From NCBI RefSeq assembly GCF_002005305.1, contig NZ_CP014782.1, forward strand, positions 1,054,001 through 1,118,000: a DNA stretch of 64,000 bases, written 5' to 3'. The number at the start of each line of letters is the position of its first letter. Positions within the stretch are counted from its first letter, which is position 1. Source of the DNA: Shewanella psychrophila. Its GTDB lineage: Bacteria > Pseudomonadota > Gammaproteobacteria > Enterobacterales > Shewanellaceae. The notes below the pieces were generated by a model. It searched no databases. It worked only from the letters and a program-made list of their open reading frames with translations, and was not told where the DNA came from. Made by a program: the position numbers and the translations under genes. Positions 1 to 9,863 of the stretch are shown piece by piece.

Positions 1-1129
1 CTAAAAGTACAGCAAAGACAAAGTACGAATTGTTCGCAGATCCCGATATGCTAGCTAAGATACCACCAAAGAAACCTGACACTCCCCAAGCAGAATAAAG
101 AATTCCGAAATTTGTACCATATGTTTTTAAGCCGTAATCATCAGCAGTAATTGGGGGGAATACACCGAATAATGCACCGTAAGACATCGCACCGATTGAG
201 ATTCCAACCATTAATGGAAATGGCGTTGTTATTGTGGTAAAAAATAGCATATTAGCCGCTTGCAGCATGAATATTAATGCCAGCGTATGAACACGTCCTA
301 TTCTATCAAATATTAATCCACCAACAACACGACCAGCAGTATTAAAGACTGCGAGTAAGACGATGCCTAATGCAATTTGTTCAGGTGTCAAACCGATTGA
401 CTTACTTATTCTACCGACAGAACCAATAAGCATAATCCCCGCAGAAGATGAAATCATAAACATTAACCATAATTGATAAAACTGTGGTGTTTTCAGCATT
501 TGCTGCCAACTAAGATTAATGTCACCAGCGATTTCAAGTACTTTCTCTTCTGGTTTATCTGTAATGTAATCAGTAGGGGGGTCAACAAGCATTGATGCGA
601 TGGGAACCATAAATAATAGCCCCGCCCCTAATATCTTAAAGGTATCTAAGATACCAAAATCTTCAATAAGGCGAGTAGACAATGGGGCTAGGTATACTGC
701 TGCCATTGCGAAGCCACCTGCGGTTAAGCCACTAACTAAACCTTTTTTATTTTTTGGCCACCATTTCATGGTGCTTGGACCAATACATGCATAAGCGAAC
801 CCCATGCCAGCACCGACCATACACCCAAATGTGAACTGAAGCTCAGCTAAAGTAGTTGCGTAGCCTGAAGCAATAAGACCTAGACCAACAAGAGATACGC
901 CAAACATTGTCACTTTCTTAGGGCCCATCTTATCTTGCCATATACCAGCGACAAGTAAACAAACAGCAAATGTAAAAACAGAGGTTTGGTATGGACCGTC
1001 AATATTTTCAGGGGCTATATTTAACGCTTCCGCTAAAGGCTCACTAAAAACCCCCCATACATATAGAATACCTATTGATAAATTAATCATAAGACCAATC
1101 AAGAGGATTTTAAGTGGTTTATTAATCAT
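1..1129 (-). CDS. OFA-family MFS transporter, 3' end cut by window edge
   Basis: An inner-membrane major facilitator transporter, of which about 376 codons are visible; the reading frame is still open at the window edge. The start is the ATG at 1129, giving MINKPLKILLIGLMINLSIG. The N-terminal half shows the OFA (oxalate/formate antiporter, YhjX-like) pattern: a first helix followed by GILYVWGVFSEPLAEAL, the loop DKMGPKKV between helices 2 and 3, then GMGFAYACIGPSTMKWWP and KGLVSGLTAGGFAMAAVYLAP. A charged central loop with DPPTDYI precedes the second half, where GRVVGGLIFDRIGR is the matching cytoplasmic loop. OFA proteins exchange small carboxylates, but the substrate here cannot be read from sequence. 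The neighbouring alcohol dehydrogenase gene lies 63 bp upstream on the same strand. Confidence 0.85.
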   Translation of the reverse strand, partial: MINKPLKILLIGLMINLSIGILYVWGVFSEPLAEALNIAPENIDGPYQTSVFTFAVCLLVAGIWQDKMGPKKVTMFGVSLVGLGLIASGYATTLAELQFTFGCMVGAGMGFAYACIGPSTMKWWPKNKKGLVSGLTAGGFAMAAVYLAPLSTRLIEDFGILDTFKILGAGLLFMVPIASMLVDPPTDYITDKPEEKVLEIAGDINLSWQQMLKTPQFYQLWLMFMISSSAGIMLIGSVGRISKSIGLTPEQIALGIVLLAVFNTAGRVVGGLIFDRIGRVHTLALIFMLQAANMLFFTTITTPFPLMVGISIGAMSYGALFGVFPPITADDYGLKTYGTNFGILYSAWGVSGFFGGILASISGSANNSYFVFAVLL

Positions 1130-1192
1130 TTTAATTCTCAATAAAATATAGCTATTTATAAATAACTATATTTTATTAGTTGTAAAAAAATA

Positions 1193-2236
1193 TTAGAACT
1201 CGTTACTTATAATAACTTTGAGCGTCTCATGATCGGAAGCATGTATAAAAGTACTGTATGCTTTTTCGGATTCAGATAAATTAAACTGATGGCTAATTAA
1301 TTTCTTAGGCTCTAAATGACCGGCCCTAATTTGCTTGATTAACATGGGGATAGTGTTGGTATGAACCATACCAGCTGTCATGGTAAAGTTGCGCTTCCAC
1401 ATATCTTCAAGGTTAATGGTTGCTGATTTTCCATGTACACCTAATACCGCTATATTCCCGCCAGGGCATACCAGTTTCTGAGACATATCCCAGGCAACTG
1501 GAATTCCGATCGCTTCAATAACGACATCAACCCCGACACCTTCAGTGATGTCTAAAACTTGTTGAACAGCAGTGCCATCTGAGTTATCGATGGCATGTGT
1601 AGCACCTAGTTCTAGAGCAACTTGGAGTCTGTGGCTGTTAGTGTCGATAGCGTAAATTTCACTTGGAGAAAAGAATTTTGATGTCATTAATGCTGAAAGC
1701 CCAACAGGACCACAACCTATAACTGCAACAGAACAACCTGGTTTGACTTGACCATCCAGAACACCTACTTCATAGCCTGTCGGAAAAATATCACTCAATA
1801 ACACAAGAGAATCAGTATCTATATCAAGAGGTACAAGGTGCAAACTGGTATCACCAAAAGGCACTCGAACAAATTCGGCTTGGCAACCATCAATTTCATT
1901 CCCTAATAACCAGCCCCCCTGCAAACACTGGCCAAATTTAGATACCTGACACATTCTGCATCTACCACAAGATGTAATGCATGAAATAATAACTCGATCA
2001 CCAGGTTTGAACCTGCTAACCAATTCTCCACATGACTCAATAATACCGACACCTTCATGACCCATAATCGTACCTGGATTAAATGTCGAGACATTATTCC
2101 GCAAAATATGTAAATCAGTACCACAAATAGTTGTCTTTTCAACTCTCACAATAACATCAGTCTGCTTTATGATTTTTGGTTTTGGTCTTTCTTCTAACTT
2201 AGCACTTTCTTTACCGTCGAATACATACGCCTTCAT
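1193..2236 (-). CDS. Zinc-dependent alcohol dehydrogenase (MDR family)
   Basis: A medium-chain dehydrogenase of normal family length (347 aa). Catalytic zinc ligands are C38 (ICGTD) and the GHE at 59-61. The structural-zinc lobe has C90, C93, C96 and C104. The Rossmann fold carries GCGPVG near residue 175 and an acidic residue at the end of the second strand (YAIDTNSHR), which favours NAD(H) over NADP(H). The family oxidises alcohols or polyols with NAD; lobe sequence and length resemble the Ralstonia/Zymomonas-type alcohol dehydrogenases rather than threonine dehydrogenase. It lies just upstream of the MFS transporter on the same strand and may be cotranscribed with it. The exact substrate is not identifiable. 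Confidence 0.85.
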   Translation of the reverse strand: MKAYVFDGKESAKLEERPKPKIIKQTDVIVRVEKTTICGTDLHILRNNVSTFNPGTIMGHEGVGIIESCGELVSRFKPGDRVIISCITSCGRCRMCQVSKFGQCLQGGWLLGNEIDGCQAEFVRVPFGDTSLHLVPLDIDTDSLVLLSDIFPTGYEVGVLDGQVKPGCSVAVIGCGPVGLSALMTSKFFSPSEIYAIDTNSHRLQVALELGATHAIDNSDGTAVQQVLDITEGVGVDVVIEAIGIPVAWDMSQKLVCPGGNIAVLGVHGKSATINLEDMWKRNFTMTAGMVHTNTIPMLIKQIRAGHLEPKKLISHQFNLSESEKAYSTFIHASDHETLKVIISNEF

Positions 2237-2837
2237 AGCTTAACCTTTAATTAATTTAAATAAATATTCAGATTTAATTCATTCTTTGCAACACACAAAA
2301 CAAATACTAACAAAGTTTATATAAAAACGATGCTAATAATATTTCAAAGTTCTAATTTATATTTTGCTTAACTGTGTTTTCAGGGGTTACCTACATATCA
2401 ACTGTACAATTGGTCAGGTGCTTAGCACTATAACAAATCAATTTAAAGCCAATACAGTCACCCTATTTAACATGTAATGATGATTTAATTATACTTTCCT
2501 CTATGATTATCAATAAGCACTTACAAATTAAATGTTTCTGTGTTGGTTTTGATATTTTCAATGATTACGCGACAATAATTAATGGATATATAATTAAGCT
2601 AACCTATTCCTACACCCTCTTTAATTTACCCAAAGTGACTCTAGACTGAAAATAGGACGAGTAAGAGATTGCTACAGAAAGGCTCTTATATGGTACTGAG
2701 GTTGGATCGCTATCATCATGTACTCCCGATGAACAGTGAGCTGTTAAAACGACTTGGGTGTAAGGATATTATAAGTGAATTCGATTTTTTAGTTTATAGC
2801 AAGATGTTCTAGTGGGTAGTTTTGTATTCAGTTCAAA
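2237..2837. other. Intergenic stretch, no convincing gene
   Basis: About 600 bp of AT-rich DNA between the divergent dehydrogenase gene and a hypothetical gene. It must hold promoters for both, but no clear sigma-70 boxes, tRNA or terminator stand out. An open frame of about 40 codons at 2690-2812 (starting MVLRLDRYHHVLPMNSELLK) has no good ribosome-binding site and no recognisable family. It may be a gene fragment. Confidence 0.5.
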
Positions 2838-3467
2838 ATGATAAACTTCAGCCTGATTTCTAACCTGACTGCTTTAGGTATTTTTTTGAACGATATGGCC
2901 TTCAACTATTTAGTGAGTAATCTTGTCGATAACGCACTCTTACATCTTTACTTTTCCATCGAAGAAACCTCCCGGTTTATCCCGATGTCTAAACGCAATG
3001 AGATCTTGGTTCGTTATTTAAAGCCGAAGCTTAAAGACGAGCATTATCGGCAGATCAAAAGTGAAGTGAGAAGTATGCTGTCTATTGGCCGAAGTACCAA
3101 GGGAGATCTAGAAACTAAGCTTGTAGAAGTTCGAAACCTGTATCAAGGCCGAGATAAAAGATTGACCGATGCGCATAAGTTATTTGATCTACTTAAAATC
3201 TTGCGATGTGAACAGGGCTTAGGCAATCGCTTGGTTAATACAAATGAGAAAAGCGTACCAGAATTTATTTACATGTTAGAAGAAAATGTTGAACAAGGAT
3301 TTAATCAGGCTGGTGACCAAATTGCCCCGGTGTCGTTATTCTTGGAATCGAATAAGATCAATGTTGTTATAGAGGTTGTTAAACGAACAGGAATATTTAG
3401 TGCTGAACTACAACCCCTGACTACAGATACGCAGCAAGGGCATATCTTGCTACATCCAAAGATTTAG
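2838..3467 (+). CDS. Hypothetical protein, 209 aa
   Basis: I do not recognise this protein. It is soluble and mostly helical in character, with a weakly hydrophobic first 40 residues, a basic centre (KPKLKDEHYRQIKSEVR) and a mixed C-terminus. There is no signal peptide, no obvious catalytic motif and no nucleotide-binding loop. The ATG at 2838 lacks a clear Shine-Dalgarno sequence, so translation may begin at the methionine 18 codons further on. Codon use looks like the neighbours. It stands alone, with a long hairpin downstream. Confidence 0.5.
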   Translation: MINFSLISNLTALGIFLNDMAFNYLVSNLVDNALLHLYFSIEETSRFIPMSKRNEILVRYLKPKLKDEHYRQIKSEVRSMLSIGRSTKGDLETKLVEVRNLYQGRDKRLTDAHKLFDLLKILRCEQGLGNRLVNTNEKSVPEFIYMLEENVEQGFNQAGDQIAPVSLFLESNKINVVIEVVKRTGIFSAELQPLTTDTQQGHILLHPKI

Positions 3468-3591
3468 CTGGAACGCCCTCACCTGCAACATCTCCACATC
3501 CCACCATGTTCAAATTGATGAAACTAACTCATCGTAATCACAAAATACTAGATGACATACTGAACACGACCCTGTGTCTTGGATTAAGTAA

Positions 3592-3637
3592 AACCTATGA
3601 ACTTTTTCCGCTCTGTGCAATCAGAGGTTCATAGGTT
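3592..3637. repeat. Long two-stage inverted repeat
   Basis: Arms of 11 bp (AACCTATGAAC / GTTCATAGGTT) enclose a second 5-bp stem (CTCTG / CAGAG, 3611-3626). A T-rich stretch with T runs follows at 3649-3684. It probably folds into RNA downstream of the hypothetical gene and could act as a transcript end or leader structure. It is not a textbook terminator because the T tract is not adjacent. Confidence 0.5.
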
Positions 3638-3735
3638 ATACCTTCACACTTTTTTAATGCGCTATTTTTTAGAGCGTTTTTTGTGTGTACTACTTTGAAT
3701 TTATTATTTTTTATATAACGATTAGGAGTCGACTT

Positions 3736-5010
3736 ATGCCGTCACTGGCACACATTTACTTAGCGCTCTCACGATTACTCTCACTGCTAATACTGATCCC
3801 ATATTCAGTGAGTGCAGAGCCTGCTATGCCTCAGAAGCTGCAATCACTGCAATATGAAATAGCATTAGACCCTGATAATTTAAACCAGTTGAATGTTAGC
3901 GTCGATACGCACATGCTCAATAATGTGTCGGTGCTCCCAGCGAGAGCTGCAGTTCATAAAAACCAGCCGACACTGACTTGCGTAAAAGCTGATGGTTCGA
4001 TAACCAGCCTTGCTTACAAGGAACCTATTGACTGTGATCGTGTAGAGTGGACATTACAACTTAACGAAGTAAGTAAAGATGGCTTTGACCCATCGACACA
4101 AGTAGATACCAGAGACCCAATAAAGGGTTGGTATTTTGTCAGTGAGACAAACTCACTCATAAGATTTAATGATCTGTCACGCAATAAAGAAATTCTAGGC
4201 AGCATGATTTGCACGCCAGATAAGCTGTGCTCCGAGCTTCCCAGTACTTCACTACCACCACTATTTCTGGTTTGGGGATTAGACTGTACCACACTCGATA
4301 TTGACGGAAAACTCGTCACCGTACATAGTGATACGCCTCTGGTCATTAAAAACCTACAACGCTGGAAACCCACGCTAAAAAAACAGCTCAATTACCTTAA
4401 CCACGTATTTCCTAATAAACTTACACATTGGCAGATGGTATTTTTTAGCCGGGATAAGGCAGCAAAAGGGGTTGGGGGGGCAGCTGGGAGCAACCTGATC
4501 TTAATCAATGCATTACTGGATCACGGCAAACTCACCGATGACTCGATACAGATGATGCTAAGAATCGCATCACATGAATCAACTCATGTGATGAACACTC
4601 AAGACATGCCATCTTGGGCTGGTGAAAGCATAGCCGAATACTATGCTTTGAAATCAATGCGAGGTTCAAAATTTGAAATGCAAGACCCTACCGAGCGATG
4701 GCATGAATTCGCTGTGACATTCCCATACGCGAACACAGGGCTATTCGCAGCCCATAGACATGTCAACGAGAAAGAAGAATACCAATATTATCCACTGTTC
4801 TACTTTGAGGGCGCCGCATTTTGGAATGATCTTGATAACGCGTTGGCAGTCAGTGGCTCCAGCCTGGATGACTGGATAACAAATCTATCATTTAGCAACT
4901 ACTACCTTTCAGACAAGTTTATTACATCTGTCATTAAGCAAATAGGCCAAGACAAGTGGCAAGAGATATCAGAAACCTATCTAGAGCAGAGCGATCAAGC
5001 TGACAAATGA
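3736..5010 (+). CDS. Exported peptidase MA-like metalloprotease
   Basis: A predicted periplasmic or secreted zinc peptidase of 424 aa. I chose the ATG at 3736 because TAGGAG lies 7 bases before it and translation then starts with a signal peptide (MPSLAHIYLALSRLLSLL...SVSA-EP); the open frame extends 17 codons further upstream without support. The zinc motif HESTH lies at about residues 280-284, followed by PSWAGESIAEYY, whose first glutamate (about 297) fits the third ligand of gluzincins with a W-x-x-E-x-x-A-E-Y block. Four cysteines lie before the catalytic part. The family cleaves peptides, but the substrate is unknown. It stands alone, followed by a bidirectional terminator. Confidence 0.7.
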   Translation: MPSLAHIYLALSRLLSLLILIPYSVSAEPAMPQKLQSLQYEIALDPDNLNQLNVSVDTHMLNNVSVLPARAAVHKNQPTLTCVKADGSITSLAYKEPIDCDRVEWTLQLNEVSKDGFDPSTQVDTRDPIKGWYFVSETNSLIRFNDLSRNKEILGSMICTPDKLCSELPSTSLPPLFLVWGLDCTTLDIDGKLVTVHSDTPLVIKNLQRWKPTLKKQLNYLNHVFPNKLTHWQMVFFSRDKAAKGVGGAAGSNLILINALLDHGKLTDDSIQMMLRIASHESTHVMNTQDMPSWAGESIAEYYALKSMRGSKFEMQDPTERWHEFAVTFPYANTGLFAAHRHVNEKEEYQYYPLFYFEGAAFWNDLDNALAVSGSSLDDWITNLSFSNYYLSDKFITSVIKQIGQDKWQEISETYLEQSDQADK

Positions 5011-5046
5011 GTGTTTAAACAAAAGACGGTTTAGACCAAAAAAAAG

Positions 5047-5064
5047 CGCCTCCAATTGGAGGCG
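5047..5064. terminator. Bidirectional Rho-independent terminator
   Basis: A perfect 7-bp stem (CGCCTCC / GGAGGCG) with an AATT loop lies between convergent genes. A run of eight A's precedes it and TTT follows, so it should stop the minus-strand transporter transcript well and the plus-strand peptidase transcript less strongly. Confidence 0.85.
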
Positions 5065-5115
5065 TTTGCATTCAAGCTACCAATTCAACAAAGGGCATAT
5101 ATCAGATAACGTATG

Positions 5116-6642
5116 TTAGCTTGCCTGCTGCACCGCATTACTGGTCTCAGTGTGCTCGTCATTCATCATCCTGGTTAACTTAGGCGCAAGCCAAGCCATG
5201 ATGATTGCAATAACTAAAGTTACCAAACCTATGTTCATAAACAGATCGATGTAAATAGGTAAAGTCTGCAGAGGCTCGGTCACATTCTCAGGTGCAGCGC
5301 TGAAGGTGGCAACATAACCACCTATGACAAATGATGCCGCCTGAGTCAGGAACCAGGCGCCCATGGTGAAGCCCATAAGGCGTTGAGGCACTAGGCTCGC
5401 CACCATGGCAAGACCCAGACCACTGATCAACAACTCACCCAGACTCTGAAACAGGTACACTAATACCATCCACCACACTGACACCATGCCTTGGCTGTCG
5501 GCAAAGTAAGTTCCCGCACCTGCGACGATCAAGAAAGCAAATGCACACATAAACATGCCTAAGGTGAACTTGGCTGGCATGGACAAATCCCGTCCCTGCT
5601 GACCAAAGCGTAAATACAGATAAGCCAGGATAGGACTACACAAAACCACCCAAAATGGATTTAACGCCTGCAAGCTAACAGGGTTGATATTAAAGCCCAT
5701 GACTTGGGTATTTACATTGTAGATGGTGAAGAAGTTGAGAGAGGTCGGCATCTGAGCGTAGAGTACGTAGAAGATGATTGCTTGCAGCATCAGAATAAAT
5801 ACCACAATCATCCGCTTTCTGGCAACGCCAGTCTCTGCCAAGGTTTCCTTAGCAAATAGGGTGATCACACCTATACCAATCAAGCCAAGTACAATGTTTG
5901 CCATCATGATGTTGACCATCAGCCAGGCACACAGAAATACTGCGGCAACTGACACCATTATCACTGCCAATAAGCGGCGGTAGCTAAGTGTCTGATTATC
6001 AGGCTCAGAGCCTATTCCCTGTACTGTATAGCGAAACAGCAGATAGCTAAGCAGGCTTGCGATCAGGCCCAAACCAGAGATAGCAAACGCGACCCCATAA
6101 CCATACTCGTCAGCAATCACCGGGCTCAGTGACAGTGCTATCAGAGATCCCACATTAATAGCCATATAATACAAGGTGAAAGCCCCATCGAGACGACTAT
6201 CATTCTCCTCATAACATTTTGCCAACAGACTTGCCGGGTTGGCCTTAAATAAACCATTACCTACGGCCACTGTGGCTAGGGCATAGAAAATAAGTCCGGG
6301 ATGCTCAATTGACATAGCCATCATAAAATAGCCCAGCGCCAGCACCAGGGCGCCCAAAATCATGGTTCGCTTAGTGCCAAGTACATGATCACCCACATAA
6401 CCACCGATCGCCACTAAGCCAAACACTAAGGCGGCGAATGCACCAAAGGTCACGAAAGCGTCTTGCTGGCTATAGCCCAGATGCTCGACAAAATAAACGG
6501 CTAAGATCCCTTGCAGGCCGTAGTAACCGAACCTTTCCCACAGCTCGATGAAAAATATCATTTTGAAGGGTTTAGGCTGGTTGAAAATACTCGTGTCACT
6601 TTTCATGCGCGATAGGTTCACTATTTCTAATTGATAAAACAT
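5116..6642 (-). CDS. dtpA: Proton-dependent di/tripeptide transporter (POT family)
   Basis: An inner-membrane symporter that imports di- and tripeptides with protons. The POT signature ELWERFGYYGLQG (ExxERFxYYG motif) is near the N-terminus, followed by GGYVGDHVLGTKR between helices 2 and 3, NGLFKANPASLL, and FTLYYMAINVGS, the second POT signature. About 14 transmembrane segments are visible, as in DtpA/DtpB. Much of the protein matches my memory of E. coli DtpA, including ALNPFWVVL and SLGELLISGLGLAMVA. The first ATG has a weak GGGG ribosome site; an alternative start lies 12 codons in, at 6606. It is a single-gene unit ending at the shared terminator. Confidence 0.9.
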   Translation of the reverse strand: MFYQLEIVNLSRMKSDTSIFNQPKPFKMIFFIELWERFGYYGLQGILAVYFVEHLGYSQQDAFVTFGAFAALVFGLVAIGGYVGDHVLGTKRTMILGALVLALGYFMMAMSIEHPGLIFYALATVAVGNGLFKANPASLLAKCYEENDSRLDGAFTLYYMAINVGSLIALSLSPVIADEYGYGVAFAISGLGLIASLLSYLLFRYTVQGIGSEPDNQTLSYRRLLAVIMVSVAAVFLCAWLMVNIMMANIVLGLIGIGVITLFAKETLAETGVARKRMIVVFILMLQAIIFYVLYAQMPTSLNFFTIYNVNTQVMGFNINPVSLQALNPFWVVLCSPILAYLYLRFGQQGRDLSMPAKFTLGMFMCAFAFLIVAGAGTYFADSQGMVSVWWMVLVYLFQSLGELLISGLGLAMVASLVPQRLMGFTMGAWFLTQAASFVIGGYVATFSAAPENVTEPLQTLPIYIDLFMNIGLVTLVIAIIMAWLAPKLTRMMNDEHTETSNAVQQAS

Positions 6643-7045
6643 TAAACCCCGAGTTGACGAATATTATTGTGAGCGAATTAACTATCACAGGTTTAAAGTG
6701 TGATCCGTGTCACAAAGGCACACCTGCGAACACTGAAGTAACATGCTGTAACATAGGTTAAAAGTGAATTCCTTTTCCTGTAACAGCTAAGTACCCTCAG
6801 ACGCAGGTCTGGTATAGCCTACGCCGACAGATAAAATGACAAGCCTAGAACCAAAATTACATATAAATACTGATCAACACAGGGTTAAATAGGTGGTTTA
6901 CCCAACAAGTATTTGAAGTTACCGCTACTTTTTAGCTTTGCATTTTACATCGAGCAAGGGTAACTTGAGCCATCACTAAAATAGAATTAGCAAACGTATC
7001 GTTTAATAAGCTAATCGAGCATAAGAGGAGATCAGGTTAACCATA
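6643..7045. promoter_or_regulatory. Divergent promoter region with a short palindrome
   Basis: About 400 bp between the peptide transporter and the metal-uptake genes. An AAACG-TAT-CGTTT palindrome (6992-7004) is flanked by TTAGC and GCTAA, about 40 bp before the small exported-protein gene, so it is a candidate operator. It does not match the Zur consensus I would expect for a zinc receptor. AGGAG at 7026-7030 lies somewhat far from the ATG at 7046. Confidence 0.35.
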
Positions 7046-7336
7046 ATGACAAATCGGATGTCCCTTACGCTTAAAAATAGCCTCTGGCTAGTGTTCGGCT
7101 TGTGGCTGATTGTTCTGCAATCAATCACCCTCGCCCATTCTGTTGAGCATGCGCTTGAGCACGATAGTACTCACTGTGTTTACAGTAATATTTATCACGA
7201 TCACAGTGCTGGCCCAACAACGCTCATCATGCCTGCAATGTGTCAGCAACACGCTGAAATTATTGCTTCTGAGCAGTATCTCCAACCTTCATTGCCTTGG
7301 CTGCGCAGCCTAAACGTACGTGCCCCTCCCTTCTAG
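7046..7336 (+). CDS. Small exported His-rich protein (DUF2946/CopL-like)
   Basis: A 96-residue protein with an N-terminal hydrophobic signal segment (NSLWLVFGLWLIVLQSITLA) followed by histidines (HSVEHALEHDSTHC, YHDHSAG, CQQHAE) and two cysteines. It ends in RAPPF, a tail often seen in DUF2946-like small metal-associated proteins. It probably binds a transition metal in the periplasm. The gene sits 72 bp before the TonB-dependent receptor on the same strand, a pairing common for zinc or copper receptors. Family membership is inferred from composition and layout only. Confidence 0.6.
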   Translation: MTNRMSLTLKNSLWLVFGLWLIVLQSITLAHSVEHALEHDSTHCVYSNIYHDHSAGPTTLIMPAMCQQHAEIIASEQYLQPSLPWLRSLNVRAPPF

Positions 7337-7408
7337 TTCTTAAGCAAACCCAAAATTAATCTAAAAATTATCTAAAAAGTTTTTTGCTTATCTATAAGGA
7401 CAGGCACA

Positions 7409-9670
7409 ATGAAATCTGCTCTATCATATATAGCGCTAGCAGTTGCTGGCGCGTGTACACCTGTAATGGCGGCTCAGCTGCAAGGAAAAATTACCGATAA
7501 TAATGGAACACCTATCGCAGGCGCCCATGTGAGTATCGACGGTGGTAACAAGACAACCAGTGACGCCCAAGGTCAATACCAGTTGACGCTTGCGGACAAC
7601 AGTCACGTTCATCTACACGTGAGTGATGACAATCACAGACATGCAGATCATGATTTACAGATAGCCACAGGCACAGTGACCCAAGATGTGTCACTCGAGC
7701 AGGCCATGATGGAAAACATTGTCGTTACCGCATCGCCTTTTCTGCGCTCGGCGATGGAAAGCACCACACCTATCAGCGTGATGACAGCAGATCAGTTAAA
7801 ACTGAATATCGAGCCTACCTTAGGCGATACTCTTGAAAAGCTGCCCGGTGTGCAAGCCTCTCATTTCGGTGCCGGTGCCAGCCGACCGATCATTCGTGGT
7901 ATGAGTGGCCCTAGAGTGATGGTGTTAGAAAATGGCCTTTCAGTGGGAGATGCCTCAACAGTATCGGCAGATCACGCTGTCACCTCTGAAGCCGGCACTG
8001 CTCAGCAAATCGAAATTCTACGAGGACCAGGCTCCCTACTCTATGGTAATGCCGCTATCGGCGGCGTAGTCAATGTCGTCAATAATCGAGTTCATGAAGA
8101 ATCAGTCGATGAATTATCCGGTAATTTTGGTACTCACTATGTCACAGGTAATAATGGCCGCACCGTCAATGGTGAGCTAAACGGTGGCAATGGTAAATTC
8201 AATTGGCATCTCGACGGTACACATCGCAATACCGACGATCTCGATATTGCCGGCAACGCCATTGAGGACCAGAGTGAAACCCATGGCACCTTGGCCAACA
8301 GTCAGCTAAAGCTGGATGACTATGCTGCTGGTGTCGGATACACAGGTGATGACAGCTTTATCAGCGTCTCCGGGGCTCGAACTGAGTCTAACTACGGCAT
8401 TCCAGGTCGCGGGGTAGAAGGCGATCCAGATATCACTATCGATCTGCAAAAAACGGCCTGGCAACTTCACTCTGGCTTGTTAGATCCATTCTCTGGCGTG
8501 AGTAAACTGCGTTTCGACGCAGGTTATACCGATTATCAGCATGCAGAAGAGGAAAATGGCGATGCCGATACCTTCTTTTTTAACAAGCAAAGTGAAGCCC
8601 GCTTAAGCATTAACAATACGCCTTGGGGCGAATGGCAAGGCGTTATGGGCCTACACGCCATTCATAGAGATTTTTCAGTTCAAGGGGAAGAAGCACTGAC
8701 CCCAGACAGCAAAACTGACACCATCGCGGCGTTTATCGTACAAGAGCGTAAAATTGATAATTTTCGTATCGAGCTTGGGGGTCGCATCGAGCATTATCGT
8801 TTAGACCCTAACACCATGGATCTACAAACTGGCGTACAAGACTATCAGCCCGAAGGCGTCAGTGATAACAATATGACGCTTTCAGCCGGCGTAGTCTGGG
8901 ATTTCGATCCGGCCTATAACTTAGGTTTATCAATCGAAAGAGCCGAACGCTCGGCCACCGCCGAAGAGCTTTACAGTTTTGGTGCACATGATGCGACCCA
9001 AAGCTTCGAAGTGGGCTCTCAATTTAAGATTGAAAACGGTAACGTCATTCCCAACAGTGACGCTAGCGATAAAGAGATCGCCAATAATATCGATCTAACC
9101 TTGCGGAAATTAGAGGGAGCATGGACCGGGTCTTTGAGTGTGGCCTATAACAGGATCAATGATTTCTACTATGAAAGAGATACTGGGCTTAACGCCTCCG
9201 ATATTGGTGCAGAAGGCGATCTGCCGGTGTACCAATTCACCCAAGGCGATGCCGACCTCTACTCGGTAGAAGCCCAGGCTAATATTCCCTTTGATGATAC
9301 CTGGTCACTGGATTTACTCAGTGATTACACCCGTGGAAAATTGGTCGATGGTGGCAATTTGCCCCTTATGTCACCTATGCGTTTTGGCTCAACCCTTAAC
9401 TTTGATCTTCAGGACTGGCATGCAGAGGTTGGTGTGATGGCTTATGCTAAACAGACAGACACTGCCGAAAATGAGACAGAAACTGCGGGTTATGCCCTGG
9501 TCGATACAGCGGTTACCTATCACCTTGGAACGGAAGATGGCGACTTGATGTTCTATGTAAAAGGCAACAATCTACTCAATCAAGATGCGAGGCCACATAC
9601 CTCATTACTGAAAGAATACTCCCCACTTATGGGGCGTAGCTTTATGATAGGCATGAACTACGATTTTTAA
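7409..9670 (+). CDS. znuD: TonB-dependent outer-membrane receptor, ZnuD-like (zinc)
   Basis: A 753-residue outer-membrane receptor that brings a ligand into the periplasm using TonB energy. Residues 1-21 are a signal peptide, about 22-95 a carboxypeptidase-regulatory-like domain, about 105-225 the plug, and the rest a beta-barrel ending in F (GMNYDF). The plug has the pattern of the zinc receptor ZnuD: GAGASRPIIRGMSGPRVMVL, DASTVSADHAV and QQIEILRGPGSLLYGNAAIGG. A His-rich stretch lies at 66-81 (HVHLHVSDDNHRHADH) in the N-terminal domain, which supports metal binding. Zinc is the best guess; copper or another metal is possible. A strong terminator follows, so the small exported protein and the receptor form a two-gene unit. 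Confidence 0.85.
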   Translation: MKSALSYIALAVAGACTPVMAAQLQGKITDNNGTPIAGAHVSIDGGNKTTSDAQGQYQLTLADNSHVHLHVSDDNHRHADHDLQIATGTVTQDVSLEQAMMENIVVTASPFLRSAMESTTPISVMTADQLKLNIEPTLGDTLEKLPGVQASHFGAGASRPIIRGMSGPRVMVLENGLSVGDASTVSADHAVTSEAGTAQQIEILRGPGSLLYGNAAIGGVVNVVNNRVHEESVDELSGNFGTHYVTGNNGRTVNGELNGGNGKFNWHLDGTHRNTDDLDIAGNAIEDQSETHGTLANSQLKLDDYAAGVGYTGDDSFISVSGARTESNYGIPGRGVEGDPDITIDLQKTAWQLHSGLLDPFSGVSKLRFDAGYTDYQHAEEENGDADTFFFNKQSEARLSINNTPWGEWQGVMGLHAIHRDFSVQGEEALTPDSKTDTIAAFIVQERKIDNFRIELGGRIEHYRLDPNTMDLQTGVQDYQPEGVSDNNMTLSAGVVWDFDPAYNLGLSIERAERSATAEELYSFGAHDATQSFEVGSQFKIENGNVIPNSDASDKEIANNIDLTLRKLEGAWTGSLSVAYNRINDFYYERDTGLNASDIGAEGDLPVYQFTQGDADLYSVEAQANIPFDDTWSLDLLSDYTRGKLVDGGNLPLMSPMRFGSTLNFDLQDWHAEVGVMAYAKQTDTAENETETAGYALVDTAVTYHLGTEDGDLMFYVKGNNLLNQDARPHTSLLKEYSPLMGRSFMIGMNYDF

Positions 9671-9710
9671 TCGACTCTACACTTAGGAGTATTACCGCGT
9701 TCTAGCCTCA

Positions 9711-9737
9711 AAGCGAAGTCATTGACTTCGCTTTTTT
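9711..9737 (+). terminator. Rho-independent terminator of the receptor gene
   Basis: A perfect 10-bp stem (AAGCGAAGTC / GACTTCGCTT) with an ATT loop overlaps a run of six T's. It lies 40 bp after the receptor stop codon. Confidence 0.9.
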
Positions 9738-9863
9738 ATTAGCAGCTAGCCTACTATCAAAGGTTCTGAACTACACTTTCAGCTAGACCTGTCACTCTTA
9801 TTTACTCGGTGAACTTGATAAAGCTTGGTATCGGCTTTCTGACAAAGCATGAGTTAATAGCAA

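Noticed and set aside
2690..2812. Short open frame of about 40 codons
   Set aside because: No ribosome site and no recognisable family; could be chance or a fragment.
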